From a virus: DNA of 47,110 nt. Under the pieces are notes generated by a model. The model did no database searches, was not told where the DNA came from, and saw nothing but the letters and a program-made list of their open reading frames with translations. This document shows, one piece after another, positions 8,473-15,322 of this stretch (position 1 is its first letter; the number at the start of each line of letters is the position of its first letter). The stretch lies in the IMG/VR virus record IMGVR_UViG_3300018414_000010, positions 1-47,110 of that record; one strand, given 5' to 3'. The translations under genes and the position numbers were made by a program.

Positions 8473-8669
8473 TTCCTCCCAAAAAACGAATTACGTTTCC
8501 CGATCTTTCGCGGATCGGTTTTTAGGATTCGATTATGCCCCCATGCGATGACCCAAGAGTATGGGGGTGCCTGCTCGCCCTTTGAGATTTTACCTGCGCG
8601 GAGGAAGTAATAACGCTTGGTGGGTTTTTTCTTGATGATCATCTCTCTGCCCTCTGGAAAAATGACCAT
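8469..8669 (-). CDS. Small basic hypothetical protein
   Basis: A 66-residue, strongly basic protein (many Lys/Arg, ending GKRNSFFGRK) with no recognised domain. It overlaps the following methyltransferase as ATGA, and its own start lies inside the end of a 47-residue gene. Tight coupling on both sides is the main evidence that it is expressed. Confidence 0.5.
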   Translation of the reverse strand: MVIFPEGREMIIKKKPTKRYYFLRAGKISKGEQAPPYSWVIAWGHNRILKTDPRKIGKRNSFFGRK

Positions 8670-8782
8670 AGCCTGTATTTACCGACGCGCTGATAAACGA
8701 TCCTGTTGAAAATTTTCAACTGAGATACTTCACCCTCCTTGTCGTACTGCAATGGTCCGAATTTTAAATGCGCTGTTTTCAT
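8639..8782 (-). CDS. Tiny hypothetical protein (47 aa)
   Basis: A 47-residue frame beginning MKTAHLKFGPLQYDKEGEV. Its ATG forms an ATGA overlap with the stop of the zinc-knuckle protein upstream, the same coupling used by its neighbours, and its 3' end overlaps the next start by about 30 bases. Without it there would be a rare ~110-base gap in a packed operon. No family is recognised. Confidence 0.5.
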   Translation of the reverse strand: MKTAHLKFGPLQYDKEGEVSQLKIFNRIVYQRVGKYRLWSFFQRAER

Positions 8783-9165
8783 TTCTTCAACTCCTTGATC
8801 ATATTGTCCGCAAACTTAACCGCGATTTCTGGAATAATCTCTACGGCATCAAGAAAGTTGATAATCCTTTTCTGATAATTATTGATGCAATCCTGAAACA
8901 TCATTGTTGAATACTCAAACGCTAATTGTTCCCGCTTTGTCAAAGGCTCAACAGCGTAACCCGCTATCTTCGAAATAGCATGCGTTGATATTGGGCGCTC
9001 TGGTTTCATTCCACCGCTGTCTTTGTTCGGAGGCGGTCCCGGATCTTTTACTGAAAGATAACCTTCTGTTTTACATTCTGGACAAGTTCTAAAACCATAT
9101 CGAACGCGGACATCTTTTCCACAAGCTGAGCAATGATTATTTTCCATGGCTGAATATGAGTTCAT
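8779..9165 (-). CDS. Hypothetical protein with N-terminal zinc knuckles
   Basis: A 128-residue protein with two CxxC pairs near the N-terminus (CSACGK about residue 12 and CPECKT about 28), spaced as a zinc ribbon. A Pro/Gly linker (DPGPPPNKDSGG) and a helical C-terminal region of about 70 residues follow. The start overlaps the upstream gene as ATGA. A second ATG at 9147 precedes the first cysteine and is a possible alternative start. Function unknown. Confidence 0.6.
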   Translation of the reverse strand: MNSYSAMENNHCSACGKDVRVRYGFRTCPECKTEGYLSVKDPGPPPNKDSGGMKPERPISTHAISKIAGYAVEPLTKREQLAFEYSTMMFQDCINNYQKRIINFLDAVEIIPEIAVKFADNMIKELKK

Positions 9166-9422
9166 TTCGCCAACTCCGCCAGCAGAGCGTCTGCTGCTTT
9201 TACAGACAGTTCCGCATGAACGTCTCCTCCAAATGAGAGTCCAGGATTTGAAAGTGCGCCGGCCATGATCTTTATCGCCGCGTACTGGCGCAGGGTCATA
9301 CCAGGGATCGTTCTGTATATTCCAACTGGGGCATAAGTGACAGGATCGGCTTCCCAGTGTGAAAGTTCCTGAGTAGGAAAGGCTGGTTGCTCTTTGATAT
9401 TGATTTCAATTTCTTGGGCCAT
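9162..9422 (-). CDS. Conserved phage protein (GMTLRQYAAIKIM family)
   Basis: An 86-residue protein whose centre carries PGMTLRQYAAIKIMAG. This is the recognisable core of a small protein family common in phages of Proteobacteria (usually GMTLRDYFAAKAM). The family has no assigned function; the C-terminal half is a short helical segment (VKAADALLAEL). It is encoded between two coupled small genes. Confidence 0.7.
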   Translation of the reverse strand: MAQEIEINIKEQPAFPTQELSHWEADPVTYAPVGIYRTIPGMTLRQYAAIKIMAGALSNPGLSFGGDVHAELSVKAADALLAELAK

Positions 9423-9423
9423 T

Positions 9424-9585
9424 CTAAATCTCCTTCAGTGTTGCGGTTTTGATGTTTGGGTTTTTGTGGACGTTGCTGCAGTACTCGCGCGCGATGGCAA
9501 CGGTTGAAAAACTGACTTCTGTTTCTTCGCCGTCTTCCCATGTCACGGTGACCACGGCTTTTGGCAATGCGCTATAGTAGTTCAT
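9424..9585 (-). CDS. Small hypothetical protein (53 aa)
   Basis: Starts at the ATG at 9585, which has GGAGG upstream and overlaps the preceding stop as ATGA. A longer in-frame start at 9645 lacks such a site. The 53 residues (MNYYSALPKAVVTVTWEDG...) are mostly beta-prone with an acidic loop. No family recognised. Confidence 0.55.
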   Translation of the reverse strand: MNYYSALPKAVVTVTWEDGEETEVSFSTVAIAREYCSNVHKNPNIKTATLKEI

Positions 9586-10013
9586 TCGTTCCTCCCGAAA
9601 TGCTTTTTCATTACTGTCATGATCACATCTGTATTTCCAATGCATTCAAATTTTTCGTTATTCATGACATCAACAAGGACGTGATCTTTTATCGAGTTCA
9701 TGTCCCATCCATAGACACGCTCGAGTGCCCTGCATAGAGCGTGGTCAGAAAGCTTATGGCGTTTTGGGTCTGATTCCTGAGATGAGAATTTGTCTGATTT
9801 CGATTTTGATATTCTGTTGATGAAATGACAAACACTGTAAACCAGCGGCCTTTTTTTTGATGGCAAAGTTTGAGCCAACTCTTGAAGGCGTTTTCTGATC
9901 CTGATCACCTGAATAATATCCTTGTCTTCGATTGTTTTTATCAAAGGCAATATTTTTTCAACATGCATAGCATAGGGTATCGGACATTTAGGAAATGTAT
10001 AATCAACTTCCAT
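9582..10013 (-). CDS. Hypothetical protein (143 aa)
   Basis: A 143-residue helical protein. The ATG at 10013 forms TGATG with the upstream stop. The middle (KDIIQVIRIRKRLQELAQTL) is a basic helix, and a later segment SDHALCRALERVYGWDM reads like a small-molecule or nucleic-acid-binding helical bundle, though I cannot name it. It sits among replication-proximal small genes. Confidence 0.55.
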   Translation of the reverse strand: MEVDYTFPKCPIPYAMHVEKILPLIKTIEDKDIIQVIRIRKRLQELAQTLPSKKRPLVYSVCHFINRISKSKSDKFSSQESDPKRHKLSDHALCRALERVYGWDMNSIKDHVLVDVMNNEKFECIGNTDVIMTVMKKHFGRNE

Positions 10014-10168
10014 CACGCCACCTCCACAATGGTAACGCCGGCACTCGACCATAGCCCTCGATCGCGGACAAAGTTCATGACCAGGTTCATACGCTCATAC
10101 AAGGACATAATGCGATTAGCGTCATAGGTAACGATATGGTGGTTGTCGACGCGGATTTGATATTTCAT
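10013..10168 (-). CDS. Small hypothetical protein (51 aa)
   Basis: Starts at ATG 10168 (MKYQIRVDNHHIVTY), which overlaps the upstream stop as ATGA and has AAGGAA nine bases before it. The 51 residues end VTIVEVA and overlap the next start. Predicted compact alpha/beta; no family recognised. Confidence 0.5.
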   Translation of the reverse strand: MKYQIRVDNHHIVTYDANRIMSLYERMNLVMNFVRDRGLWSSAGVTIVEVA

Positions 10169-10506
10169 GGCGATGTTCCTTTGTTGCATCCATAGCATTC
10201 GCAAGATTTTCTGGCGTTATCGTCCTCAATGAAAAATCTTTGATCAGTCCATTTTTCCATTCGTCTCAAAATGGCGATCTGCGCGATCAGGCATGCTGGC
10301 TTGTTATTCCATTCTTTCCAACGCCACCGGATTGTCTTACCTGCGTATACGGTTCCGATATCACGCTCATGCTGATTTTTAAAAACATGAGCCAAACCAT
10401 ATGTCGGAAAAATAAGATCAACCGTGTCATCATTGACATGATCAATAAAGGCTCTTTCCGATAAAATTCTTTTAACCGTTTCAAAGTGTCCGCTGACCAA
10501 AGTCAT
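10165..10506 (-). CDS. Hypothetical protein (113 aa)
   Basis: A 113-residue protein with a C-terminal CECYGC cluster that could bind a metal. The central part is Trp-rich (RWRWKEWNNKPA). The start overlaps the upstream gene as ATGA. No family is recognised, and the role is unknown. Confidence 0.55.
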   Translation of the reverse strand: MTLVSGHFETVKRILSERAFIDHVNDDTVDLIFPTYGLAHVFKNQHERDIGTVYAGKTIRWRWKEWNNKPACLIAQIAILRRMEKWTDQRFFIEDDNARKSCECYGCNKGTSP

Positions 10507-10844
10507 GATGGATCCTTCCCGATGATAAGAGTTTCATAATCGCTGATGTATTTGCGTTCATCATCGCTGACGAAGACACTTCCATCACGAATCCTTCGAC
10601 AGAGTTCTGAATAAACATGTCCAGACATTTTTTCCTTCGGTGGATCAATCAATTCAATAATGCAGTTAGGTGTCGGAACTTTTTTCTTCGTCCTGATATG
10701 CGTCAAAAAAGCCTCCTTCACCTTCGATGTCTGGTAAGGCTCCAGAATAGTCAGAAAGATCGCCACGGTATCCCTCAGACTGTCCGGCTCCTTTCCGAAC
10801 AATTCCATCGTCGCGTAGCATTGGTGGATTAACTGCTGGACCAT
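10503..10844 (-). CDS. Hypothetical protein following DUF1376 (replication-region)
   Basis: A 113-residue protein starting at ATG 10844 with GGGG nine bases upstream. It is encoded in a different frame from the end of the DUF1376 gene, which it overlaps by 179 bases. The chain is helical (MVQQLIHQCYATMELFGK ... VKEAFLTHIRTKKKVPTPNC ... MSGHVYSELCRRIRDG). A protein downstream of the DUF1376 gene is common in phage replication modules. No specific function is assigned. A longer start at 11171 would only add residues antisense in character to the real frame. Confidence 0.65.
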   Translation of the reverse strand: MVQQLIHQCYATMELFGKEPDSLRDTVAIFLTILEPYQTSKVKEAFLTHIRTKKKVPTPNCIIELIDPPKEKMSGHVYSELCRRIRDGSVFVSDDERKYISDYETLIIGKDPS

Positions 10845-11691
10845 TTCCTGCCCCTGCTCGTCCTGCCCGATACAGGGCAAGTCCTTCGGCTGCGGATTCC
10901 GCTGCTCGTTCAAGTTTTGTCTTGCCCACAGCGGGACGTTTTCCGACCGGGCTATCAATTGCTCGATCGATCCAATTTTGCCAGGTTCCGAACCAATCTT
11001 TTTTTGTTCCCCCTCCCTTGGCATCAGGGCTGTTCCAGTATCGGTTAAAGAGCTTGGCCTGCTGAGCGATGAATTCTCGGCTGGCTCCCTGACCAAGGGC
11101 ATAGTTTCCCCAATCGGGCGGAAGTCCCCTGAACCCGTTCTCCTCGAGCCATTGTTCGAGTCGTTTTCCAATTAATTTCTCCTTTTTTTTGATTTTCGGT
11201 TTTTCAGTTTTTTGGGCCGAAGGACCCTCTAAACTATCCATTCTCTCTGTATGTTGATTCTTTAACTCTTCCTCCTTTACCTCTCCTGTATTGTCCTGTG
11301 CTATAGCAGAGGCTTCAGCCACCCTAGAGATGTCATTGATTTCATTGACTTTATTTTTTTGGTTCTGTTTTCTGATTTCGGCACCCTTTTTTCCGCTTTG
11401 GGACAGCCGTTTTGTCTTTTTGTCCTGAAAATTTAGGATGTCATCGCAGAGTTTTTTATGGAGAAATTTTCCGCGAACTTCGAAAAACGGACGCACGACT
11501 GGGGCGGCCAAAATCATCCACCGGTCATGGCTATCACCGATAATCCGGGCCAGTGCGCGGTCATCATTTGGAAGGGGCTGCCGGGTTTTCATGTAATGGT
11601 CGATTAGGCGCCGGTAGCAGCAGTCCTGGTAATGATCCAGATGCATTGTCGCAGCCGCATAAAGATCAAAATGCCAAGGATACCAGTCCAC
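10666..11691 (-). CDS. DUF1376 (YdaU-like) replication-type protein
   Basis: About 341 residues from the GTG at 11691. The N-terminal ~95 residues (DWYPWHFDLYAAATMHLDHYQ, then RLIDHYMKTRQPLPNDD) are the DUF1376/YdaU domain, which in phages replaces O- or DnaT-like initiators near the origin. A charged Lys-rich linker follows. The segment about 195-260 (LPPDWGNYALGQGASREF ... KDWFGTWQNWI) is a second conserved domain typical of replication or helicase-loader-type phage proteins. It is the first gene of the leftward unit. A TTG at 11748 is an alternative start. The last 179 bases are shared with the next gene in another frame. Confidence 0.75.
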   Translation of the reverse strand: MDWYPWHFDLYAAATMHLDHYQDCCYRRLIDHYMKTRQPLPNDDRALARIIGDSHDRWMILAAPVVRPFFEVRGKFLHKKLCDDILNFQDKKTKRLSQSGKKGAEIRKQNQKNKVNEINDISRVAEASAIAQDNTGEVKEEELKNQHTERMDSLEGPSAQKTEKPKIKKKEKLIGKRLEQWLEENGFRGLPPDWGNYALGQGASREFIAQQAKLFNRYWNSPDAKGGGTKKDWFGTWQNWIDRAIDSPVGKRPAVGKTKLERAAESAAEGLALYRAGRAGAGNGPAVNPPMLRDDGIVRKGAGQSEGYRGDLSDYSGALPDIEGEGGFFDAYQDEEKSSDT

Positions 11692-11837
11692 AAAAACCCC
11701 AATAAAAAACCCCTCTATGATGCCTCCAAGGCCCGGCGAAGGAACCAAAGAAACATCATAGAAGGGTTGCTTTTAAACTTACGGCGCTTCGCCCGCCGGG
11801 AGCAACATTGCGTGATTCGCCCGAGTCGCGCAAGCCC

Positions 11838-11848
11838 CAATTGCTGAA
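11838..11848 (+). promoter_or_regulatory. Operator-like box CAATTGCTGAA, copy 1
   Basis: CAATTGCTGAA is identical over 11 bases to copies at 18867-18877 and 18928-18938, the three being found in control regions. Here it lies just downstream of a possible leftward -10, where a bound protein would block the leftward unit. Confidence 0.6.
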
Positions 11849-12036
11849 TTATCCCCAGCCTGTCTGGCCCCTTAGCCTCTGCGCCGGTTCTGCATCGCCA
11901 TTTAATGCCCATTTATATTGGGTTTTATTCTAAAATTGCCTGAAAAACCCCCTATTCCTGCGCCGCCATGAGAATCGCAGAAATCCGTCAAAAATAAAAA
12001 TAATCAAAAAAATCGCCAAAAACCTAAAATAGCAAC

Positions 12037-12065
12037 TGGACAAACTAGCAATCCGGAGCTATGAT
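12037..12065 (+). promoter_or_regulatory. Rightward promoter for small-gene unit R1
   Basis: TGGACA (12037-12042), 17-base spacer and TATGAT (12060-12065) form a near-consensus sigma70 promoter about 50 bases before the first rightward gene. A TAGCAAT box (12046-12052) lies inside the spacer and a TAGCAAC box (12030-12036) abuts the -35, a layout expected of repressible phage promoters. Confidence 0.65.
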
Positions 12066-12121
12066 TATTTTAACGGGTTGGGAAGCCCGAAGTTACAACC
12101 AAGTGGAAAAAGGAAGAAATC

Positions 12122-12406
12122 ATGACAAACGCATCCTGGACAATCAGCGAAGAGACAAACGTAGACGGCGACAGAATGATCTGTGTCATCGCGGAGAATG
12201 GTGTCACGGTCATCTGGCAGGGATATGAGAGCGATGACAATTGGTCCATCGCGAGGAAGATCGCTGCGGCACCGGCTCTTATTAAATTACTCGACGATTT
12301 GATAACGGAGATAGAGGCTACGGCCATCGAAGAAAATATCGGTCTTGTCGATGAGGCCATGCGCAAAGATGTTTACGAACTATTAGCCAAAGCAAAGGGA
12401 GAATAA
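12122..12406 (+). CDS. Small acidic early protein (94 aa)
   Basis: First gene of the rightward unit, with AGGAAG seven bases before its ATG. The 94-residue acidic protein contains SIARKIAAAPALIKLLDDLI, which is reminiscent of the IAAAPELL segment widespread in small uncharacterised early phage proteins. No function known. It is followed after two bases by the next gene. Confidence 0.65.
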   Translation: MTNASWTISEETNVDGDRMICVIAENGVTVIWQGYESDDNWSIARKIAAAPALIKLLDDLITEIEATAIEENIGLVDEAMRKDVYELLAKAKGE

Positions 12407-12408
12407 CC

Positions 12409-12984
12409 ATGTCAAACATTGAGCAACACAAGCACTACGAACGCGCGTACAGAGCTTACAGTGGAACAAGTTTCTCTCCAGAGAAAAGGGCGAAATCTGT
12501 TTGCGAGTGGTACGACAGTATTCAAACAGAATTTGCTGGAAAAACTGAAGCTTTAGAAAGGTTCGAAAAACTCTTCACAAAACAACTCGCCGCAAAGTAT
12601 CGCTGTGTTTCTTCCATGATTGCTGGCCCTGCAAATTTCCCTGTTGCCCGTATGCAGAAATATAATGAATGGGAACACAAAGCTTCCGAGGCGCTAACAG
12701 CATTCGTTGCTAAAATCAGAGATCCAAGAGCAGCAGGACCAATGCGAACTGAATTGGACTACGGGATTGAGGCCAAAGAATATCAGATTGGCGATGTAAT
12801 GGTTAAACACGACACCGAAGACAATCGAATTAAACTCACCTTCCCCGACAAACCTGAACCAGAAATGATAGAGAAACTTAAAGGTCGTGGATTCAAATGG
12901 TCCCCACGCAATAAGGTTTGGCAACGTCAATTAACACCGAATGCCATTGTAGCAACTCGTAATGTATTAGCGAAAGTTGAATAG
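12409..12984 (+). CDS. Conserved phage/mobile-element protein (191 aa)
   Basis: A 191-residue protein in two parts. The N-terminal ~110 residues are helical and include SSMIAGPANFPVARMQK, a segment seen in large mobile-element proteins. The C-terminal ~60 residues, starting KLTFPDKPEPEMIEKLKG and ending in a WSPRNKVWQRQLT motif, form a small alpha/beta domain common at the end of phage and plasmid accessory proteins. Its function is not established. Base composition is like its neighbours. Confidence 0.65.
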   Translation: MSNIEQHKHYERAYRAYSGTSFSPEKRAKSVCEWYDSIQTEFAGKTEALERFEKLFTKQLAAKYRCVSSMIAGPANFPVARMQKYNEWEHKASEALTAFVAKIRDPRAAGPMRTELDYGIEAKEYQIGDVMVKHDTEDNRIKLTFPDKPEPEMIEKLKGRGFKWSPRNKVWQRQLTPNAIVATRNVLAKVE

Positions 12985-12986
12985 TC

Positions 12987-13136
12987 ATGCAAACACTTAA
13001 TTCTCTATCAAAAAAACAACTCTTTAATCTTGCTGAGCGTGTTCTGAAATGGAATTTAATGTCTTTTTCTGATATTGCCACACGCAGGCGAAAAATCTCT
13101 AAACGAATTCTAAACGAATTAGAAAAGAGAGGTTAG
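12987..13136 (+). CDS. Tiny basic hypothetical protein (49 aa)
   Basis: A 49-residue basic helical frame (MQTLNSLSKKQLFNLAERVL ... RRRKISKRILNELEKRG) starting three bases after the previous stop. The composition suggests nucleic-acid binding. No good ribosome site is visible, so it may depend on translational coupling. It is moderately supported because it fills the only gap before the next well-placed start. Confidence 0.45.
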   Translation: MQTLNSLSKKQLFNLAERVLKWNLMSFSDIATRRRKISKRILNELEKRG

Positions 13137-13139
13137 ATC

Positions 13140-13283
13140 ATGTCAAACATCATCCACTTCCCCGCAGTCGGCAACATCGGTCCAATGTCCGAATCCGCAC
13201 GCCGGCGCATAGAAGAACAGAAACGTCTTGACGATCTGGACGCATGGATCGCGAAATATTATCCAGATAAACAAGTTTCCTAA
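13140..13283 (+). CDS. Tiny hypothetical protein (47 aa)
   Basis: A 47-residue frame beginning MSNIIHFPAVGNIGPMSES and ending in a charged helix. GAGAGG lies upstream of the ATG. Unknown function; it is followed by a strong inverted repeat. Confidence 0.5.
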   Translation: MSNIIHFPAVGNIGPMSESARRRIEEQKRLDDLDAWIAKYYPDKQVS

Positions 13284-13299
13284 GCCACTTGGGAAAGGG

Positions 13300-13344
13300 T
13301 CTGGCTGGGTTCCCCCATGCTGCCGAACGGCATGTCCAGCCAGA
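13300..13344. repeat. Inverted repeat / RNA hairpin element
   Basis: A perfect 9-base stem TCTGGCTGG (13300-13308) and CCAGCCAGA (13336-13344) encloses 27 bases that contain a second 5-base stem CATGC/GCATG. No T-run follows, so it is not a classical terminator. It lies between two small genes about 40 bases upstream of the next start codon and could be an mRNA stability or processing structure, or a protein-binding site. Confidence 0.55.
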
Positions 13345-13383
13345 TCACCAAGCGGGGAATTAACCGAACGATAGAGAGAGACA

Positions 13384-13635
13384 ATGAACTTCAAACTTAG
13401 GATGAAACTTTGGCGGGCGATTGGATTTTTGCCCGTGTACCAAGACTTCGATAAGACAGCATGTCTGGGATTTGCAAGGTTTAAGAACGGAAGATTTATC
13501 ATCCGATTTTTTAACCCACAGGACAATTTGATTTTGCAAAGTTCCCGCATCCAGATGAGTTTCTTGCTGATTGCCGGATCGGAAAAAGTCTCTGAAGTTC
13601 AATGTTTGTCGATATCAATCAGTACACAGAATTAA
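13384..13635 (+). CDS. Small hypothetical protein (83 aa)
   Basis: An 83-residue basic protein (MNFKLRMKLWRAIGFLPVYQ ...) with alternating hydrophobic residues suggesting a beta sheet, and GAGAGAG before its ATG. No family recognised. It ends just upstream of the XRE regulator gene. Confidence 0.5.
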   Translation: MNFKLRMKLWRAIGFLPVYQDFDKTACLGFARFKNGRFIIRFFNPQDNLILQSSRIQMSFLLIAGSEKVSEVQCLSISISTQN

Positions 13636-13655
13636 CCACAGCAATGGAGAGAAAA

Positions 13656-13997
13656 ATGAAGAAACAAAACGAAGCGAAAAATGCGCAACCTGTCGATGTT
13701 CAGGTCGGTGCAATATTAAAGGCGAAGAGAGCGGCGGCGGGATTGAGCCAGACCGATCTTGCGGAGGCCAGCGGGATCACGTTCCAGCAGGTTCAGAAAT
13801 ACGAGCGCGGCACCAATCGCATCAGCATCAGCCGGTTATATGAATTCGCGAATACTCTTGGCCTTGAGGTTCATGAGTTCTTCCCGACAGGCATCAACAA
13901 GGCATTCGACAAGCAGCGTTCCAGGATCGAATATCTTGAGGCGACTTTAGAAAAGACGCGAGCCGATCTCAAGAAGATCATTCAGGAGGCAAGATAA
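13656..13997 (+). CDS. XRE-family regulator, alphaproteobacterial type
   Basis: A 113-residue helix-turn-helix protein. Residues ~18-70 (GAILKAKRAAAGLSQTDLAE, then SGITFQQVQKYERGTNRIS, then LYEFANTLGLEVHEFF) are a full XRE domain of the form typical of alphaproteobacterial regulators, where the recognition helix reads ITFQQVQKYE. A short C-terminal coiled coil (RIEYLEATLEKTRADLKKI) could dimerise it. I chose ATG 13656 because GGAGAG precedes it; ATG 13644 is also in frame. It is not divergently transcribed from its neighbours, so it may be an early regulator, not the lysogeny repressor. Confidence 0.88.
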   Translation: MKKQNEAKNAQPVDVQVGAILKAKRAAAGLSQTDLAEASGITFQQVQKYERGTNRISISRLYEFANTLGLEVHEFFPTGINKAFDKQRSRIEYLEATLEKTRADLKKIIQEAR

Positions 13998-14176
13998 TGA
14001 GTGAACTTCTAAATAAAATAATTGATCAAAAAATAATTTCTAGAATCATATATGGAGAAGACCCATATAAAAAACCGAATGATTATTGTGTTTGGATGAG
14101 AGATGGCTCATTCAGATATGCATGGATGGAATCCGATGAAGATTTAAAAAAGAGAGTTTTGGAGAGTTTAAAATGA
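13997..14176 (+). CDS. Small hypothetical protein (59 aa)
   Basis: A 59-residue frame (MSELLNKIIDQKIISRIIYG ...) coupled to the XRE gene by a TAATG overlap and to the next gene by ATGA. It is more A/T-rich than its neighbours. Aromatic and acidic residues in the second half (CVWMRDGSFRYAWMESDED) suggest a small folded domain. Function unknown. Confidence 0.6.
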   Translation: MSELLNKIIDQKIISRIIYGEDPYKKPNDYCVWMRDGSFRYAWMESDEDLKKRVLESLK

Positions 14177-14373
14177 ACGCCACCCATCTAATCACCGGCA
14201 GAACCACTCGCCTCGCGCTGGTAACTCTCGACCACATCGGAAATGGCATTTTCAATGATCTTGATAATCATGGTCGGGTGGTCTGCCCGATCCATCCGGA
14301 CTTTGTGAAGCCGATCGATAACGAAGCTTTATCAACGGTCAATAAAGATCAGGGGAGTTATCATGGAGCATAA
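14173..14373 (+). CDS. Small hypothetical protein (66 aa)
   Basis: A 66-residue frame starting with an ATGA overlap. Its sequence (MNATHLITGRTTRLALVTLD ...) contains an IHPDFVKPI turn but no recognised family. It overlaps the start of a tiny membrane peptide by about 10 bases. Confidence 0.5.
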   Translation: MNATHLITGRTTRLALVTLDHIGNGIFNDLDNHGRVVCPIHPDFVKPIDNEALSTVNKDQGSYHGA

Positions 14374-14449
14374 TCGCCGCGATAAAATATTCGTGTTTCT
14401 GGTCCTCGTGATGGCGATTGTGTCCATCGGATGGGTGGGGTTGAAATGA
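14363..14449 (+). CDS. Tiny single-pass membrane peptide (28 aa)
   Basis: A 28-residue frame with AGGGGAG before its ATG. After a charged N-terminus (MEHNRRDK) it is almost entirely one hydrophobic helix (IFVFLVLVMAIVSIGWVGL). Small membrane peptides of this shape occur in phage early regions, for example superinfection-exclusion or host-takeover factors. The role here is not known. Confidence 0.5.
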   Translation: MEHNRRDKIFVFLVLVMAIVSIGWVGLK

Positions 14450-14500
14450 CCAGTGATAACAAGTCCCAGAAATTGAAACGACAAACGATAGGAGAATATG

Positions 14501-14905
14501 ATGAAAGAACTTAATAGTTTAATAGGAAAAACAGTCACAAACCTTTTTGTTGGGGTGGGTGAAAATGATCTGTACTTTGTGACAAAGGAATATATTTACC
14601 GCCTGCCCACCTACGGCGATTGCTGCTCTGAGACATGGTTTTCAGACGTTACTGGCTTTAATGCCTTAATTGGATCTCCGGTTATATCGATAGAGGAAAA
14701 AGACCTTCCACAAGAAGAAGATGGTCGCACAAGGCAAGAGTGTGATCAGTTTATGGGATTTACGATCAAAACGGAAAAGGGTCATTCTGATGTTCTGTAT
14801 CGTAATAGCTCAAATGGGTGTTATGGAGGGTCGGCTGACGATTTGCGGGAGGTTGTTCAAGTTCCTGAATCTGCAAAAGAAATTATGGACGATTGGTCAG
14901 CATAA
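14501..14905 (+). CDS. DUF7448-like protein
   Basis: A 134-residue acidic protein. The N-terminal region (LIGKTVTNLFVGVGEN ... LPTYGDCCSETWFSDVTGFN ... LIGSPVISIEEKD) fits the DUF7448 pattern: a D/G-C-C-x-E/S pair and a LIGSPI segment in a beta-rich fold. Family function is unknown. AGGAGA lies upstream; ATG 14498 immediately before is an equally possible start. Confidence 0.65.
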   Translation: MKELNSLIGKTVTNLFVGVGENDLYFVTKEYIYRLPTYGDCCSETWFSDVTGFNALIGSPVISIEEKDLPQEEDGRTRQECDQFMGFTIKTEKGHSDVLYRNSSNGCYGGSADDLREVVQVPESAKEIMDDWSA

Positions 14906-14933
14906 CTCAAACATCAAACACTAGGGGAAGAGA

Positions 14934-15077
14934 ATGAAACGTATTTGGATCAACATGCCGGAAGAACCAACGCAGGAAATGCTGGAATTCGCAGCAGGGG
15001 ATAGGCCGGAAATGCAGCTTGTAGCCAAAGCTATGTATTTATCAATGGTGGAATATGTCAGGAAAAACAGGATTTAA
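14934..15077 (+). CDS. Tiny acidic hypothetical protein (47 aa)
   Basis: A 47-residue frame beginning MKRIWINMPEEPTQEMLEFA with GGGGAAGAG upstream of the ATG. Mostly helical by composition. No family recognised. Confidence 0.5.
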   Translation: MKRIWINMPEEPTQEMLEFAAGDRPEMQLVAKAMYLSMVEYVRKNRI

Positions 15078-15109
15078 CCCCTCATAAGGCATACACGAAA
15101 GGAAAGAGA

Positions 15110-15322
15110 ATGAGTGAAGCGCCCAAAACTATAAAAAGGTATCTAGCTGGCTGGGTCGCGGAAAGATCGCAAGAGGCTTTGGCAGATTGTTTAAAATTTA
15201 TTGCTGATACCGAAGAATTTCGTAGCTGGGATAGCTTAACAACACCCGAATGGTTTGTTCAAGCTGCGCTGTTGGAGATGAAATTAGGAAGAATTATAGC
15301 GGAAATGGACAAATCAGAATGA
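15110..15322 (+). CDS. Small hypothetical protein (70 aa)
   Basis: A 70-residue helical protein (MSEAPKTIKRYLAGWVAERS ...) with AGGAAAGAG before the start. It is coupled to the next gene by an ATGA overlap. Function unknown. Confidence 0.55.
   Translation: MSEAPKTIKRYLAGWVAERSQEALADCLKFIADTEEFRSWDSLTTPEWFVQAALLEMKLGRIIAEMDKSE

Larger units (their letters stand above)
11692..12121. promoter_or_regulatory. Divergent control region, left
   Basis: A ~430-base region without a convincing gene, between the leftward DUF1376 unit and the rightward small-gene unit. It contains one AATTGCTGAA box (11838-11848), two (A/G)TTGCTA boxes on the minus strand (12036-12030 and 12052-12046), a long A/T-rich stretch (about 11930-12030) and a good rightward promoter. 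A GATAAT (minus, about 11856-11851) directly upstream of the first box is a possible leftward -10. The A/T-rich stretch is also where a replication origin could lie next to the DUF1376 gene; this is speculation. Confidence 0.6.

Noticed and set aside
11715-11912. 65-residue minus-strand frame upstream of the DUF1376 gene
   Set aside because: It runs through the operator-like box and control region, has Arg/Cys-rich random composition and no recognised pattern. I treat the region as regulatory.
14446-14514. 22-codon frame following the tiny membrane peptide
   Set aside because: It has an ATGA overlap but is too short and ends inside the ribosome site and start of the next gene.
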